From NCBI RefSeq assembly GCF_026914185.1, contig NC_070563.1:1240001-1304000 (forward strand): DNA of 64,000 nt, written 5' to 3'. The stretch's first letter is position 1; each line of letters opens with the position of its first letter. The translations under genes were made by a program, and so were the position numbers. The DNA is from Puccinia triticina (Eukaryota; Basidiomycota; Pucciniomycetes; Pucciniales; Pucciniaceae). The notes under the pieces are model-generated. The model ran no database searches. It worked only from the letters and a program-made list of their open reading frames with translations, and was not told the origin of the DNA. This document shows positions 34,913 to 45,012 of this stretch, piece by piece.

Positions 34913-35537
34913 TGTGGTGCTCCATTCCAAACCATAAGTAGTATTTTATTGCTTTCTTTTACATATATTCATCATTACATTGAACATTTCCCCATAACCC
35001 TTCACAAATACCTCATTATTATTGCATATTCAGATTCTACATCAAATTTCACATATAGTCCCTCATACATAGTATACCCTTATCTTCAATGGTTCAATAG
35101 TTATAGAGGATATAAGACTTACAGATAATCTACAGTCTTCATTAGTTACAATACTCAATTCATTAGTAACTTACTGGAATCATTACAGTACATCCCTTTT
35201 ACATAATTACTTTCACATACTAAACCCTTTACATACATTCCTCATTATGTACTATGGCTATTGTACACATTACATCATTAGATCTGTGCTTACCTCTTTC
35301 AGTAGTGCTCATCATTACAAGTAGTTACTATGCTCTCATCACTTTTCCCCATTAGTACATTCTTTTATTCCCATAACCAGCATTCCCTTTTCAGCATTGC
35401 TCATCATTACATACTGTTACTATGTTCACATCACTCTTCCTCATTTGTACAACCTTCATTCTCATAGCCAGAACTCTTCATTGTCTGTGCTCATCCCTCC
35501 TTACTATAAGAATTGTCTTCCCCCCCCTCACTTGTAC
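34913..35537 (+). repeat. 3' LTR, truncated to its first 625 bp
   Basis: Identical by eye to 25072-25696, then stops at TTGTAC and joins coding sequence of the Myb/SANT gene. The last 307 bp of the LTR are missing. Confidence 0.9.
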
Positions 35538-35973
35538 GCCAAGGCAATACTTGAGTTCCCCCAATTAGCCGACATGGATGCCGGAGATGATGAATCCGCT
35601 GACGAATCCGACGACTCTTCATAGCTTCTTACTTTCCTCTTTTTCCAGTTTTCCATCTGTTACCTATTTTCATCGTTGTAAAGGACTGAAGCCGATGACC
35701 AATTTCCACTTCCTTGATTCATCTCCTGTGTAACGGCCACTTTCCACTTCTCTCTCTCTCTCTCCAATGGCCACTTTTCATTTGTTTCTCGTCCATTTTC
35801 ATTGTTCCAAACAACTGAAGTCAATGAAAGTACATCTGCCCTATACCTTTTGAACAAGTCCGCGTGAAAAAGTGAGCTCCTATGAAATTCAATGCTGGTG
35901 TGTTTTGCAACACAATTCATTTCAGCTCTTATACCATTCAACCACCGGTACCAAGATGATCAGATCATCAGCA

Positions 35974-36425
35974 GTGAATCTGGCCCATCCGACGCGAGGC
36001 TCGTTGGCTTTTGACGTCCGATTATCGCTCAGAGTCTAGCAAAAGAGCCTAGCAAAGAGGAGTCATCAAACTGACTCAAATGGCAGTGTGAATCTGGCCC
36101 GTCCGACGTGAGGCTCGTTGGCTTTTGACGTCCGATTATTGCTCAGAGTCTAGCAAAAGAGCCTAGCAAAGAGGAGTCATCAAACTGACTCAAATGGCAG
36201 TGTGAATCTGGCCCGTCCGCCGTGAGGCTCGTTGGCTTTTGACGTCCGATTATTGCTCAGAGTCTAGCAAAAGAGCCTAGCGAAGAGGAGTCATCAAACT
36301 GACTCAAATGGCAGTGTGAATCTGGCCCGTCCGCCGTGAGGCTCGTTGGCTTTTGACGTCCGATTATTGCTCAGAGTCTAGCGAAAGAGCCTAGCGAAGA
36401 GGAGTCTTCAAACTGACTCGAATGG
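35974..36425 (+). repeat. 114-bp tandem repeat, four copies
   Basis: Units start GTGAATCTGGCCC and include GACGTCCGATTAT and GAGCCTAGC. Copies differ at a few bases. They lie in the Harbinger element between its two convergent genes. Just after them, 36435-36530 reads as a short frame KYQSITSNLKDISQRV to QLEQVL and a stop, perhaps another tail of the Myb/SANT gene. Confidence 0.85.
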
Positions 36426-36674
36426 CCCCACATCCAAGTACCAATCCATCACTTCCAACCTCAAAGACATCTCACAGCGCGTCACCAATGTAGCTGGTGC
36501 GAAACAGAAGCAGCTGGAGCAGGTTCTATAGAGTTGGCCAATGTTTTTTGTTATTTTTTTGTATTTTAATTCATGACATAAGATAAGGATAAGGAAAACA
36601 GTAAAGAATTATACATAAACAGAGCAATGAAAGGGAGGTTTGGATAAGAAACAAACAGAAAAGAAGGAAAGATA

Positions 36675-38040
36675 TCAAGATTCTAGGTACTCGATGACCT
36701 CGGCAAACACTTGATCTCGCCTTTGGGTGCCAATAGCACTACGATCCTGCCGGGCTCCATCATTGTTGGAATCAATGTTGTCCACATCGCCCTGGTAAAT
36801 GTCAGGGAAATCATCACGAAGGAGGAAATTGTGGATGATCACACATGCAGATATCCAATGTGTGATACTCTCCATCGTTCCAGCTGAGCTGAGGTCTTTC
36901 CGAAGTCCGCGTAAGCTTTGGAATCGTCCTTTCAAGATCCCAATGCAGTGTTCGTTACAGATGCAAACTGAGCTGAGATGCCGGTTGAATCGCTTTTGCA
37001 GTCGAGACATGGCTCCATGGGGTGGCCGTTTGAAAGCTGGCACAACATTTGACTCGGCCGGAAATCCCGAATCGGAAACAAGATACTGCCCAGGGGTGAA
37101 GAGTTCATTTTTGTTAAGCTTGAGCTTGGTGTTCTCCCAGAGGCAAGTATCATGGCAACAGCCTGGGCAGGGAGGGAAGCAGTTAGACATACTGCAGATA
37201 AACAACAATCCAAACAAACAAGGGGAGAGACTCACCAGGGAAACCGGTCATGTAGTATGTGATTCGCTTTTCTTCATCGCAAACTACCAAAGCTGCCAGT
37301 CCATAATAGCCTTTCCGCGAGTAGTAGTCTTGAGGGTTGATGGAGGGCTTGTTGTACAGAGGGAAAAGTGTGCCATCGATGAAGCCGACACAGTTCCGGA
37401 AACCTGTGAAGCTGGAAATTTAAGAGGCAAGTGCTCGACGTGCTTGAACATCAGGCCATTGGACATATTTTCTATAAATGTATGGAACAGACAAACAAAA
37501 ATCAGTAAAAATGAGTCTATAGCTAGATGGAAACCTTGAAAAAGAAGCACTTACTTCTCACGAGATATTATGGCCTCAATTGTTCTTGAACAGTACAATA
37601 TTACTGCCCCCTCCAATATTCGGAAGAAGCGGGCTAGCATACCAACCGAAGCACCGTTACCATACAATCCCATCCGCTTCAGGGTAACCATGAGCTGCTC
37701 GCGCACAGGACGTTGAGGGATGTTGGAATTGTTTTGGAATACCGGATGGTCTTCGATTTTGGAGAGGAGACGGAAGAAGTAGTGTTGCGACATCCTAAAT
37801 TCCTGTTTGAAGCGCAGTTCGTCAAGGCTGAGAGATACTCGGTATTGTCCGGAGCACGAGGCAGTTGAGTTCTGGGAGCCAGGTAGCGATGTTTTTTAAT
37901 CAAGATGAGTGTGACAATGGCTTCCTCCAAGTCACTGTTCTCGCTGGAGTCGGAATCGTCATTCAGGGCTGATTCAACAATGGCACCCCGTACTTGTCTT
38001 TGGATGAGCTGGTTGAGGCTCTTTTGGTATGTCTCGGCAT
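36675..38040 (-). pseudogene. PIF/Harbinger DDE nuclease (HARBI1-like)
   Basis: Minus-strand exons: a lysine/serine-rich start MPRHTKRASTSSSKDKYG (38040), a segment FRMSQHYFFRLLSKIEDHP (from about 37800), an exon ending 37236 and the last exon 36675-37162. Catalytic residues are visible: D in CVGFIDGT, D in LVSDSGFP, E in NEHCIGILKGRF, with RRPP/KRPP and HNFLL landmarks. Lesions are an in-frame TAA at 37420-37422 (ALAS stop ISSFTG) and a frame change near 37830 between APDNTEYLS and SLDELRFKQEF. It would cut at element ends together with the Myb/SANT protein. Confidence 0.85.
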
Positions 38041-38254
38041 TCTTGGAGGGGGTGTATGGGGGGTGTGGTGTGAGGGCGAAGGGGTGGTGAACCGTCTCAA
38101 ATTTTGAATGCTGGGTGTACATATGCGTTGAGCTGGACAGAGGTCTGCCAGGCGCGCCAAAGTGGGGGGCTCAGAGTAAGTTTGAAGTTTGGCGGGGGGC
38201 AAGTCAACATGCAATTTGACTTGCATGCGCGCGCAAGTCTACTTTGAATCCCAC

Positions 38255-38404
38255 TAATATCTGCCGTCACCAATGTAACATCGCAAGACAATTACATCAG
38301 ACGCTTGCGCTGATGTAACATCGGTTCAGATCCTCCAACGTAAGCGCGGATGGAGCCAACCAATACAATCAAATTGGCAGTGAATATGTACTTAGCACAC
38401 CTGC
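38255..38404. other. Short spacer between Harbinger and zinc-finger transposase
   Basis: Contains repeats of GATGTTACAT/TGATGTAACATCG words; possible subterminal motifs of the next element. Confidence 0.3.
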
Positions 38405-38693
38405 ATGAAGTGTCACGCCCCCGTTGTTCCGGAAAGTAGTTCCAATGAAGAAAGGTCAGATCCCTCGCACGACTTGTCATCCAAGACTTCAGAGCCAGCT
38501 AGAAATCACCGGATCAAGACAGCCATTGAATCCTCAGCCAAAGACTCCGACAGAGAGAGCGATTGTCCCAGAAAAAAACTTGCTCCAATCTCCAAACATC
38601 TACTTACGCCCTCCAAATCATCAAAGCCCACATTAACCAACCCCTCAGCGCAGTCGGATAGCTCTTCTGGAAAATCAGACGGTAAACAAATGA

Positions 38694-38853
38694 AGAAGAA
38701 AAAAAAAAGAAGAAAAAGAAGAAAAAGAAGAAAAAGAAGAAAAAGAAGAAAAAGAAGAAAAAGAAGAAAAAGAAGAAAAAGAAGAAAAAGAAGAAAAAGA
38801 AGAAAAAGAAGAAAAAGAAGAAAAAGAAGAAAAAGAAGAAAAAGAAGGAAAAG
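38694..38853 (+). repeat. 9-bp microsatellite (GAAGAAAAA)n
   Basis: About seventeen units inside the N-terminus of the zinc-finger transposase. One frame gives Lys runs, another Arg-Arg-Lys, and the frame of the upstream part differs from that of KWFIPD, so slippage has shifted the gene. Confidence 0.9.
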
Positions 38854-39988
38854 AAATGGTTCATCCCCGACATGAATGAGGACCATAAAACATTCATTGA
38901 CCACGGGTGCAAGCTTGATCGACAGGGCTATCCCCTCTATCCAAACGGTCGAACCACCTTTCTTCAGCTTCCAGGCAATGACATAACCAACTTTGGTACC
39001 ACAGCTTTTGTTAAACGGCACAATGGAAACAACCGGGCCAATGGGAAGTGGAAGGTTTGGCGCTACAAATGCCTCGGGGCCCTCGTCTGCAATAATCCGA
39101 CCTGCGAGTGGGCCGGCCCGCCCCCCACTGGAAGCGGTGAGATTGCAAAACTATGTGAAAAGTAAGCAATTATTTTGATCCGGAGAGGTGATTTTTCCTG
39201 ACAGATGTCATCCAGGCCTGTCAAATGCAAGGGCCTTGCCAGTGAATGCCCCGGTAAAGTGTTTCACCTCGCGTGCGACCAGACCTTGCTTTGATTTGAT
39301 GTACATCTTGAAACCGGTTGGGGCCTTCTCAGACACAAGGGTGTCCATGAACATCCATGGGCTGAAGCTAAAAAGCCGGACCCGCTGGCTAAGGCGGCCT
39401 TTGCAAAGCTCATCAAGGAAAACCCATCCGCGGGTGCCTTTAAGCTCAAGGTAAGTACATATCCAATCTCTTGTTTTCCAAATTGCAACTGAGCAGAATT
39501 GCTAATTGCTGGTCGTTTCCATTGCAGTTGGGAAAGCAAGCCGCCACAGAACAGGATGACGATGCAACCTTTGAAGGGGTCACTGACATCCACCCGTCAT
39601 TCCAGAACAGCAACCGGTAAGCTTTATTTCTACATCATTCACGTAGATTAGTCGCTTATCTTTGCATTCCGTTTAGACTTTCTTACCATCAGAAGACGTT
39701 GTTGGCTGAGTTAGGAATTGTACCAGGGAAAAATGGGGCCGGATCGGGTGACGACTTTATCCTCAAAATGTTTAACTGGGCCTTGTAAGTCGATCTATCC
39801 ATTCTAACCTAGGACCTCTTACCGCTTACTCAACAAAAAGACAAGGCCTTTTCATCATTTCGAGCTCGTATCTTCCAGGAATGGAGCACTTTATGTTTCA
39901 GAGTAAATGGATGTCTGAAAGGTTGCTCGCTCGCAATAAGAACGGCGAAGTTTATCATGGTGGACTCGTCTCCGACGTCACGTACCGC

Positions 39989-40648
39989 TGTGGTGGCCAG
40001 ATGGGTACAGGGCCTCAAGATCATCAAAATCCAGAATTGATCAAGATCAGACATCTCAACAGCAAGACTCTTCAGCCTCAAGATTCTCATCAAGCCCCTC
40101 ATTCTCAATATCCTTCAAGATCCCTTCCCCCTTCTTTCTCTTTATGCTCTTTTTCATGTTTCTTGGTCCTAACACATGAGTCATGTGGGTTTCTTTCACC
40201 TTGTTTGTTTTATCTCTTCTCTTCTGTTGGTTGTTGTTGTGTTGTGTTTTCTTTTCTCTCCTTGTGGTGTTGTTTTGTAGTTAGGGATGTGATGACATGT
40301 CCTGTGACATGTCACTCCCCAGAGTCCAAGTTTGAGTTCGAACTTGGAGGATGGGACGGCATGGGACTTGCTCTGATCCAAGAGAAATTCCATCACACTT
40401 TTCTGATCCGCTGGCAGCATCCCCAGCACTATCCCTGATCCTTATCCTCCTTATCATCATCACCTGATTCTCCTCAAAACCAACCACCGCTAATGGTATT
40501 CCATCCCCACCGTCTCTCAAAAATCCACCCCCAACGCTATCACTCTTTTCGATCCTCATCTCATTTCTCGGACCACCCACAAGGGCAGCTCAACAGCACC
40601 CATCCCCTCGACGCTCTGCCTACTGCCTGGCACGGTAGGAGTTCCACA
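39989..40648 (+). mobile_element. Solo LTR (660 bp)
   Basis: Begins TGTGG, ends CCACA, flanked by CCGC (39985-39988, 40649-40652). Removing it and one CCGC restores GAC GTC ACG TAC CGC TTC TTT (DVTYRFF) in the host transposase. It shares only the terminal bases with the LTR of the Ty3 element at 25072, so it is another family. Confidence 0.85.
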
Positions 40649-41201
40649 CCGCTTCTTTGAGAACGGCTATCTCCTGTCAACCTCGATGTTCTGCGATGAA
40701 TTGCAACAATGGATCCCTGTGCAACTCTCCTGGATTAGAGGACTCACAGTGAAGTATCACCAGATCCATTTTACAACACTGATGCGGCAATTTTTTGATG
40801 ATGCATCAATCACGCACGCTGAACGAGAAATCCTAGCCGGACAAGTAGTGGACTTCTCAAAGGCTCAGATGCAGGGGCACAAGGCCGCATATATGGACGT
40901 TTTTCATGTTCCTGACAAAGACAAGGCGGCATCGATGTTGAAAGGATGCCAACAGCACTTTTCTGCCCAGGTGACCCGGATAAAACGCAACCAATCGCTT
41001 GTATCGGCTGATGAGGAGGTAAGATACTTTCTTTGATTGTTGGCGATTTCAGATGTATCTGAAATCGTTGCTGCTTCTAGTCAGGCTTCCAGGAATGCTG
41101 TTTAGGGCTTCTTGAACCTCATGTTGAAGGCGGCCAGACTCATGAAGAAAAGATAGATCATATCCACCGCCATTATCCCAAAGTGCGGCGATGGTTGGAC
41201 T

Positions 41202-44200
41202 CAACGGTGAAAAAATCCAATCCGATATGATACCAGACAATCTTTTTGTATCATATTGGAAACTTGATACAACCTTACTCAGAAAGGTGTATTGTATCAA
41301 CTCATTGATACGATAACAGGGTATTGTATCGCAGATATGATCTATTGTATTGATCTTTTGTGTATCTATCTCAATACTGATACAGTATTGATACTGTATC
41401 GGTGGGATTTTTTAAAAAACAGAGTTTCTCGCTACCTCGACTACATATCACACAACAGTAATTCAAATCCATCTTTACTCATTTGTGGGTGGAAGGGCTG
41501 CTGTTGGCTTGAGACTCCTTCATACCCGGCCCCTTTCACCCCTTAAAATTGACGGAAAACTTTCTCACTCACTCAACTGACCTAGGATGCCATCACCTGG
41601 GCCTTATTTTTTCCCTTGTCAGCCTTCTCTGTGGTGGCCTGGGTGATGACATTTTGAGCCGACTCAAACAACCCATCTGCTTTGACACCCTGCGCCAGCC
41701 ATTGGTGGGAGCTCATGCATCGCTCGATTGTTTTGGCTGCCAGACGGCCTTGATCGCCGCCGCATGTATCGGCCGCAGCCAAGAAACACCTCTCGACACT
41801 TGCAGATGTCGCCGAGCAAGAAAGGTAGTCCCTGGCCAAGAGAGCTAAGATTGGAAACTCTTGGCAGTGGTCCTAAAGTTGAATTGCTATGTATTAAAAG
41901 CGGTCCACAGTTTGAATTTGAGGCAGAGGTAGAAATCAAACGCACCTTCCACCATTTCAAGCACTCACCCGCTTCGGAAGTGGGTAGCTTGTATTTCCCC
42001 TCCAAATAAATGTTCAGCTCATCGTTTAAAGGGTCTTGGGTAACCGCATTGGGGAAGTAATCAACTTCTACTACTAGTACAGCTCGCTTGTTTCCTTTGT
42101 GTTCATTCTGTACCGGTAAGGCTGGTTGCTCTATACCTCTGTTGCCATTGAATTCGGTTTTCCGATCCATAAAGAGCTGGTTCAATAGGTCCCGAGCATG
42201 CAAATAGTGTTCTGGAAACGAAATCTTAAACATTGAAAGGCGGAAACTCGGATTCAATGCAGTCGCTATGAGTATTGCGTCGCACGCTAGCGCCTCATTC
42301 AGGTAGATGTCAGTCTTGGCGGCTATTGCTTGAAGCATTTTTCAGAACTCGCTTTCGGCAGAAGTGGTCAATCTGATCTTCTCCTTGATGAAGGCCTTGA
42401 TGTAACGGTATTCGGAGATCATCAAGCAGGCTGAGGAGTGGTCTCCTTCCATCTTCTTGGTCAAGAAATAAAATTCCTGATTGAGAGAAAAAATCAGATG
42501 ATGAGAACAGAACTCAAGGGAGGAATTAAAAATGGACACTCACACTCAGCATATTGTTCAGCTTATTAACCACAAACCACTTGTCTCGAAGTATCTCAAC
42601 ATTGTTGTAGTAGTTCTTCCCACCCTTGCGCTCCTGTCGGTCGCGTTCATTCTCAAGGAGTTTAGAAATAATCTGACGTGCTTTGTATCCACGATCACGG
42701 CTTTGGAACTTGATGTTCCAGCGGATTCCATACCCAGCAATGAGGCTAGGTCCGTCATAGTCAAGTTTTTGGCACCATGTATTGTACTCGGATCTTTTGG
42801 CTGCAGAGCACGTGATGCGCTGAATAACAAAGTTGACCTGAAGACGAGAAACATGTGAAGTCGTTTATCAGACTCAGAAGTATTATTAAAAACAAGAGAA
42901 CACCTCACCTTTTTTAAGATGGCATTGACTGGATTCTTGCTTTTTGAAGGCTGTTTTGAGAACTCATCCTCATCGCTGCTCCCGTCGTTAGATCCAATTT
43001 CCTCTCCTTCAATGTTGTCAACGTTGGGCTCTGGGACATCCAATATGATATCCTCAGCAACAAACTTGTCGGCTGGCTTGATCTCCTCCGATTCTTCCAT
43101 AATTGGAGTCAGACCAGGAACAAATCCAAGGGTACTACCTTCGTCATTCGAGGGCACCAAGCCTCTTGTCAAAAGTTGAATTGCTTTGAGCCCTGCGTTA
43201 AGGATGAGGGTGATTTTGTGGCAGATGCACCGTATGTGGCTTTCTGAAATATTTGGATCGACCCCAGTCTTCTTTGCAATGAGTCAATCAACTGCGCGAG
43301 CCATAGTGAAATTGTTTGAACCGGAGTCAGTCGTTTGGGCTAATATGTACGATTCCCAATACATTTCAATTTCAAATTAGCTCAGCTTTGAAACCAAGAG
43401 TGATGAGGAAAGTAAATATACAACTAATCTGATCTTCAAGATGAAACTTTGTAAGAATATTGGCAAAAGGTATCGCCAAAAGCTTCCCCTTGTGATTCGA
43501 AGCGATGTACTTGAGACCAAGATGTGAAATCTTAAAGCTCCAATCTTCAGTAATATAAGCGACCGAGATCCCCAAAAAGGCATGATGATTGCCTTTAGTA
43601 GTCCATACATTGTGGATTAAAGAAAATTTTGAGCCTAGTCTCTGAAAATGGTTCATGATAAGATCAGTAGGGTTTCTCAAAAAGCAGCTAAAAAGATAGG
43701 ATTAAACGTACTTGTAATGTCAAGATGACCTTGGTTTGAAGATTTAAATAGAGCCGATGGGCCTCTGTTGCAGCCCAAACTCAAGAGTAGATGTGGATCC
43801 CTGGTCGAGCGTAATTAAAAGCAATCGATAAAAGAAAGTCCTCGATACAATTCCATGGAAGCGCTGATTGTATCAGCCACATCACAAGTAGTTGGTTGAA
43901 GACTCGTGCATCAAATGCATTTTTTTTAGGTAAGGCTTTATACTTCCTTTCTTGGATTCTTTTGCTGTTACTGGCAGCTTTGCCCCCACAGCAATAGCTT
44001 GCAATCGTGCTGAGCAAGGAATTCGGTTGTTATTTCCATTGCGATGTTTTGTGAGATTTGATTTTGTCCCAGCACCCTTCTTGTAGATATGCGAGCACCA
44101 TCGGCATTTGTACATGAGCTTTTCCCCCTGGAAAAGGAAGCAAGTTTCTGATTGAGCATTCAAACATCAAGATGATCAATAAGAAAAAAGCATAACATAC

Positions 44201-45012
44201 CTGTTCGTCTTCATTTGCATGGAAAGGGGGCTCGAAGTAGTCCAGGATGTCGTCAAAGAGAGCCGATTTCTTTTTTGTGGACTTCCAAACCTTTGAATTC
44301 TCAGCATCAGAGTCCTGAGAATAATCCATTTTACCATTGTCGCTGTTGTTTGAAACATCACTATCATCGGAAGATTTATGTTTGTGCTTCTTCTTGGTTT
44401 GTGATTTGGAACTGTGTTTCTGGTTGGATGAAGATGTAGTATGGGTTTTTTTGCGGGTTCGCTTTCAAGATGGTTCGGACTGATCCCTCCGGTTTTGACT
44501 ACAATGAGGCGATTCGAATTGACTCTCTGAGGCTGGAAGGGTGTTTTGAGTAGGAGTAGGTGGAACCAAGATCGAGTGGTGAGAGTTGTGGCCAGTCCGT
44601 ACAAAGTTTGGATCCAAACGGACTGGAGTTATGCGGGTAGACCGGCAAGAGGGAGGTCGAGATGGGGTACGTGATGTGGATGATTGAGCCATCTTATGGA
44701 TGGTGCTGGTCACTCGCAGGTTGGTGGACTGGTCGGTGGTGATGTGGCTGGTACTGTAGTGGACTCTTGCGCGTCAAATACATATGATACAAAATACACG
44801 CTGATCTGTCTTGATATGTAGGCTGGATTTTATCAGCCTGCCTGCAATACCTGGAGAAAAATCCATGGATCATATCGGGCACCCAATACATCAGTAGCCT
44901 ATACAAAGTATCGTATTGGGCTAGCAATACGATACCAATACAAAAGATAGGGAAGTATCAACATACGATACTGCCTGATACTGATACCTGTCACGTATCA
45001 GTTTCAACGTTG
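41202..45012 (-). mobile_element. hAT DNA transposon
   Basis: Ends CAACGGTGAAA and TTTCAACGTTG are inverted, flanked by TTGGACT (41195-41201, 45013-45019; eight bases GTTGGACT if the terminal G is shared). TATTGTATC/GATACAAT words cluster inside both ends, typical subterminal motifs. Removing the element restores the WLDW codons of the disrupted transposase. Confidence 0.9.
41582..44696 (-). pseudogene. hAT transposase, broken
   Basis: Order on the minus strand: Ser/Thr/Arg-rich start, BED zinc finger (MYKCRWCSHIYKKG ... LTKHRNG, about 44100), KNAFDARVFNQLLVMWL, RNase H-like core (FSLIHNVWTTKGNHHAFLG, LGLKYIASNHKGKLLA, QTTDSGSNN), then the dimerisation domain (FPILALLARDYLSCSATS, ASVERCF) and TAG at 41582-41584. 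Lesions: TGA 44465-44467 (SEPS stop KRTRKK), a one-base shift in the T8 run near 43920-43927 and TGA 43284-43286 (ARAVD stop LIAKK). Confidence 0.85.

Larger units (their letters stand above)
25072..35537 (+). mobile_element. Ty3-type LTR retrotransposon, 3' LTR truncated
   Basis: 5' LTR 25072-26003, primer site at 26006, gag-protease, -1 frameshift, reverse transcriptase/RNase H, integrase, a long 3' region with an antisense gene, a polypurine tract and a partial 3' LTR at 34913-35537. The element inserted into the Harbinger Myb/SANT gene. Protease-RT-RNase H-integrase order identifies Ty3. I see no difference between the LTRs over the shared 625 bp, which argues for a recent insertion. No target duplication remains because the 3' end is deleted. 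Confidence 0.92.
24692..35624 (+). pseudogene. Harbinger Myb/SANT-like DNA-binding protein, split by Ty3 insertion
   Basis: Exon 1 (24692-24932) starts MAPQIPQST and continues after an in-frame TGA (24719-24721) as PWDRDGVNGG, NYKRWRGDG and GITHCNTKG. Exon 2 starts at 25002 (GVCQKISDLQSSYNTAREFL) and is cut at 25071 by the retroelement. The acidic C-terminal tail resumes at 35538 (AKAILEFPQLADMDAGDD) and stops at 35622-35624. The middle of the protein is missing on both sides, so DNA was deleted with or after the insertion. Known: this partner protein binds element ends with the nuclease; here it is dead. Confidence 0.8.
24283..38254. mobile_element. PIF/Harbinger DNA transposon, split by a Ty3 retroelement
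   Basis: Inverted ends of about 49 bp (24283-24331: GGGGGTTTCAAAGTAG, then GCGCGTGCATGCA; 38206-38254 in complement: GTGGGATTCAAAGTAG, then GCGCGCATGCA) bracket a Myb/SANT-like gene on the plus strand and a DDE nuclease gene on the minus strand, the standard two-gene layout of this superfamily. TA-rich text flanks both ends, but I cannot fix the exact 3-bp target. About 10.5 kb of the length is the nested Ty3 element. Confidence 0.8.

Noticed and set aside
34522..34941. Plus-strand frame of 139 residues rich in LDLD/LWTL
   Set aside because: It is the TTGGAC repeat of the Ty3 3' region.
38405..38912. Arg-Lys repeat protein on plus and poly-Phe frame on minus
   Set aside because: Both come from the 9-bp microsatellite.
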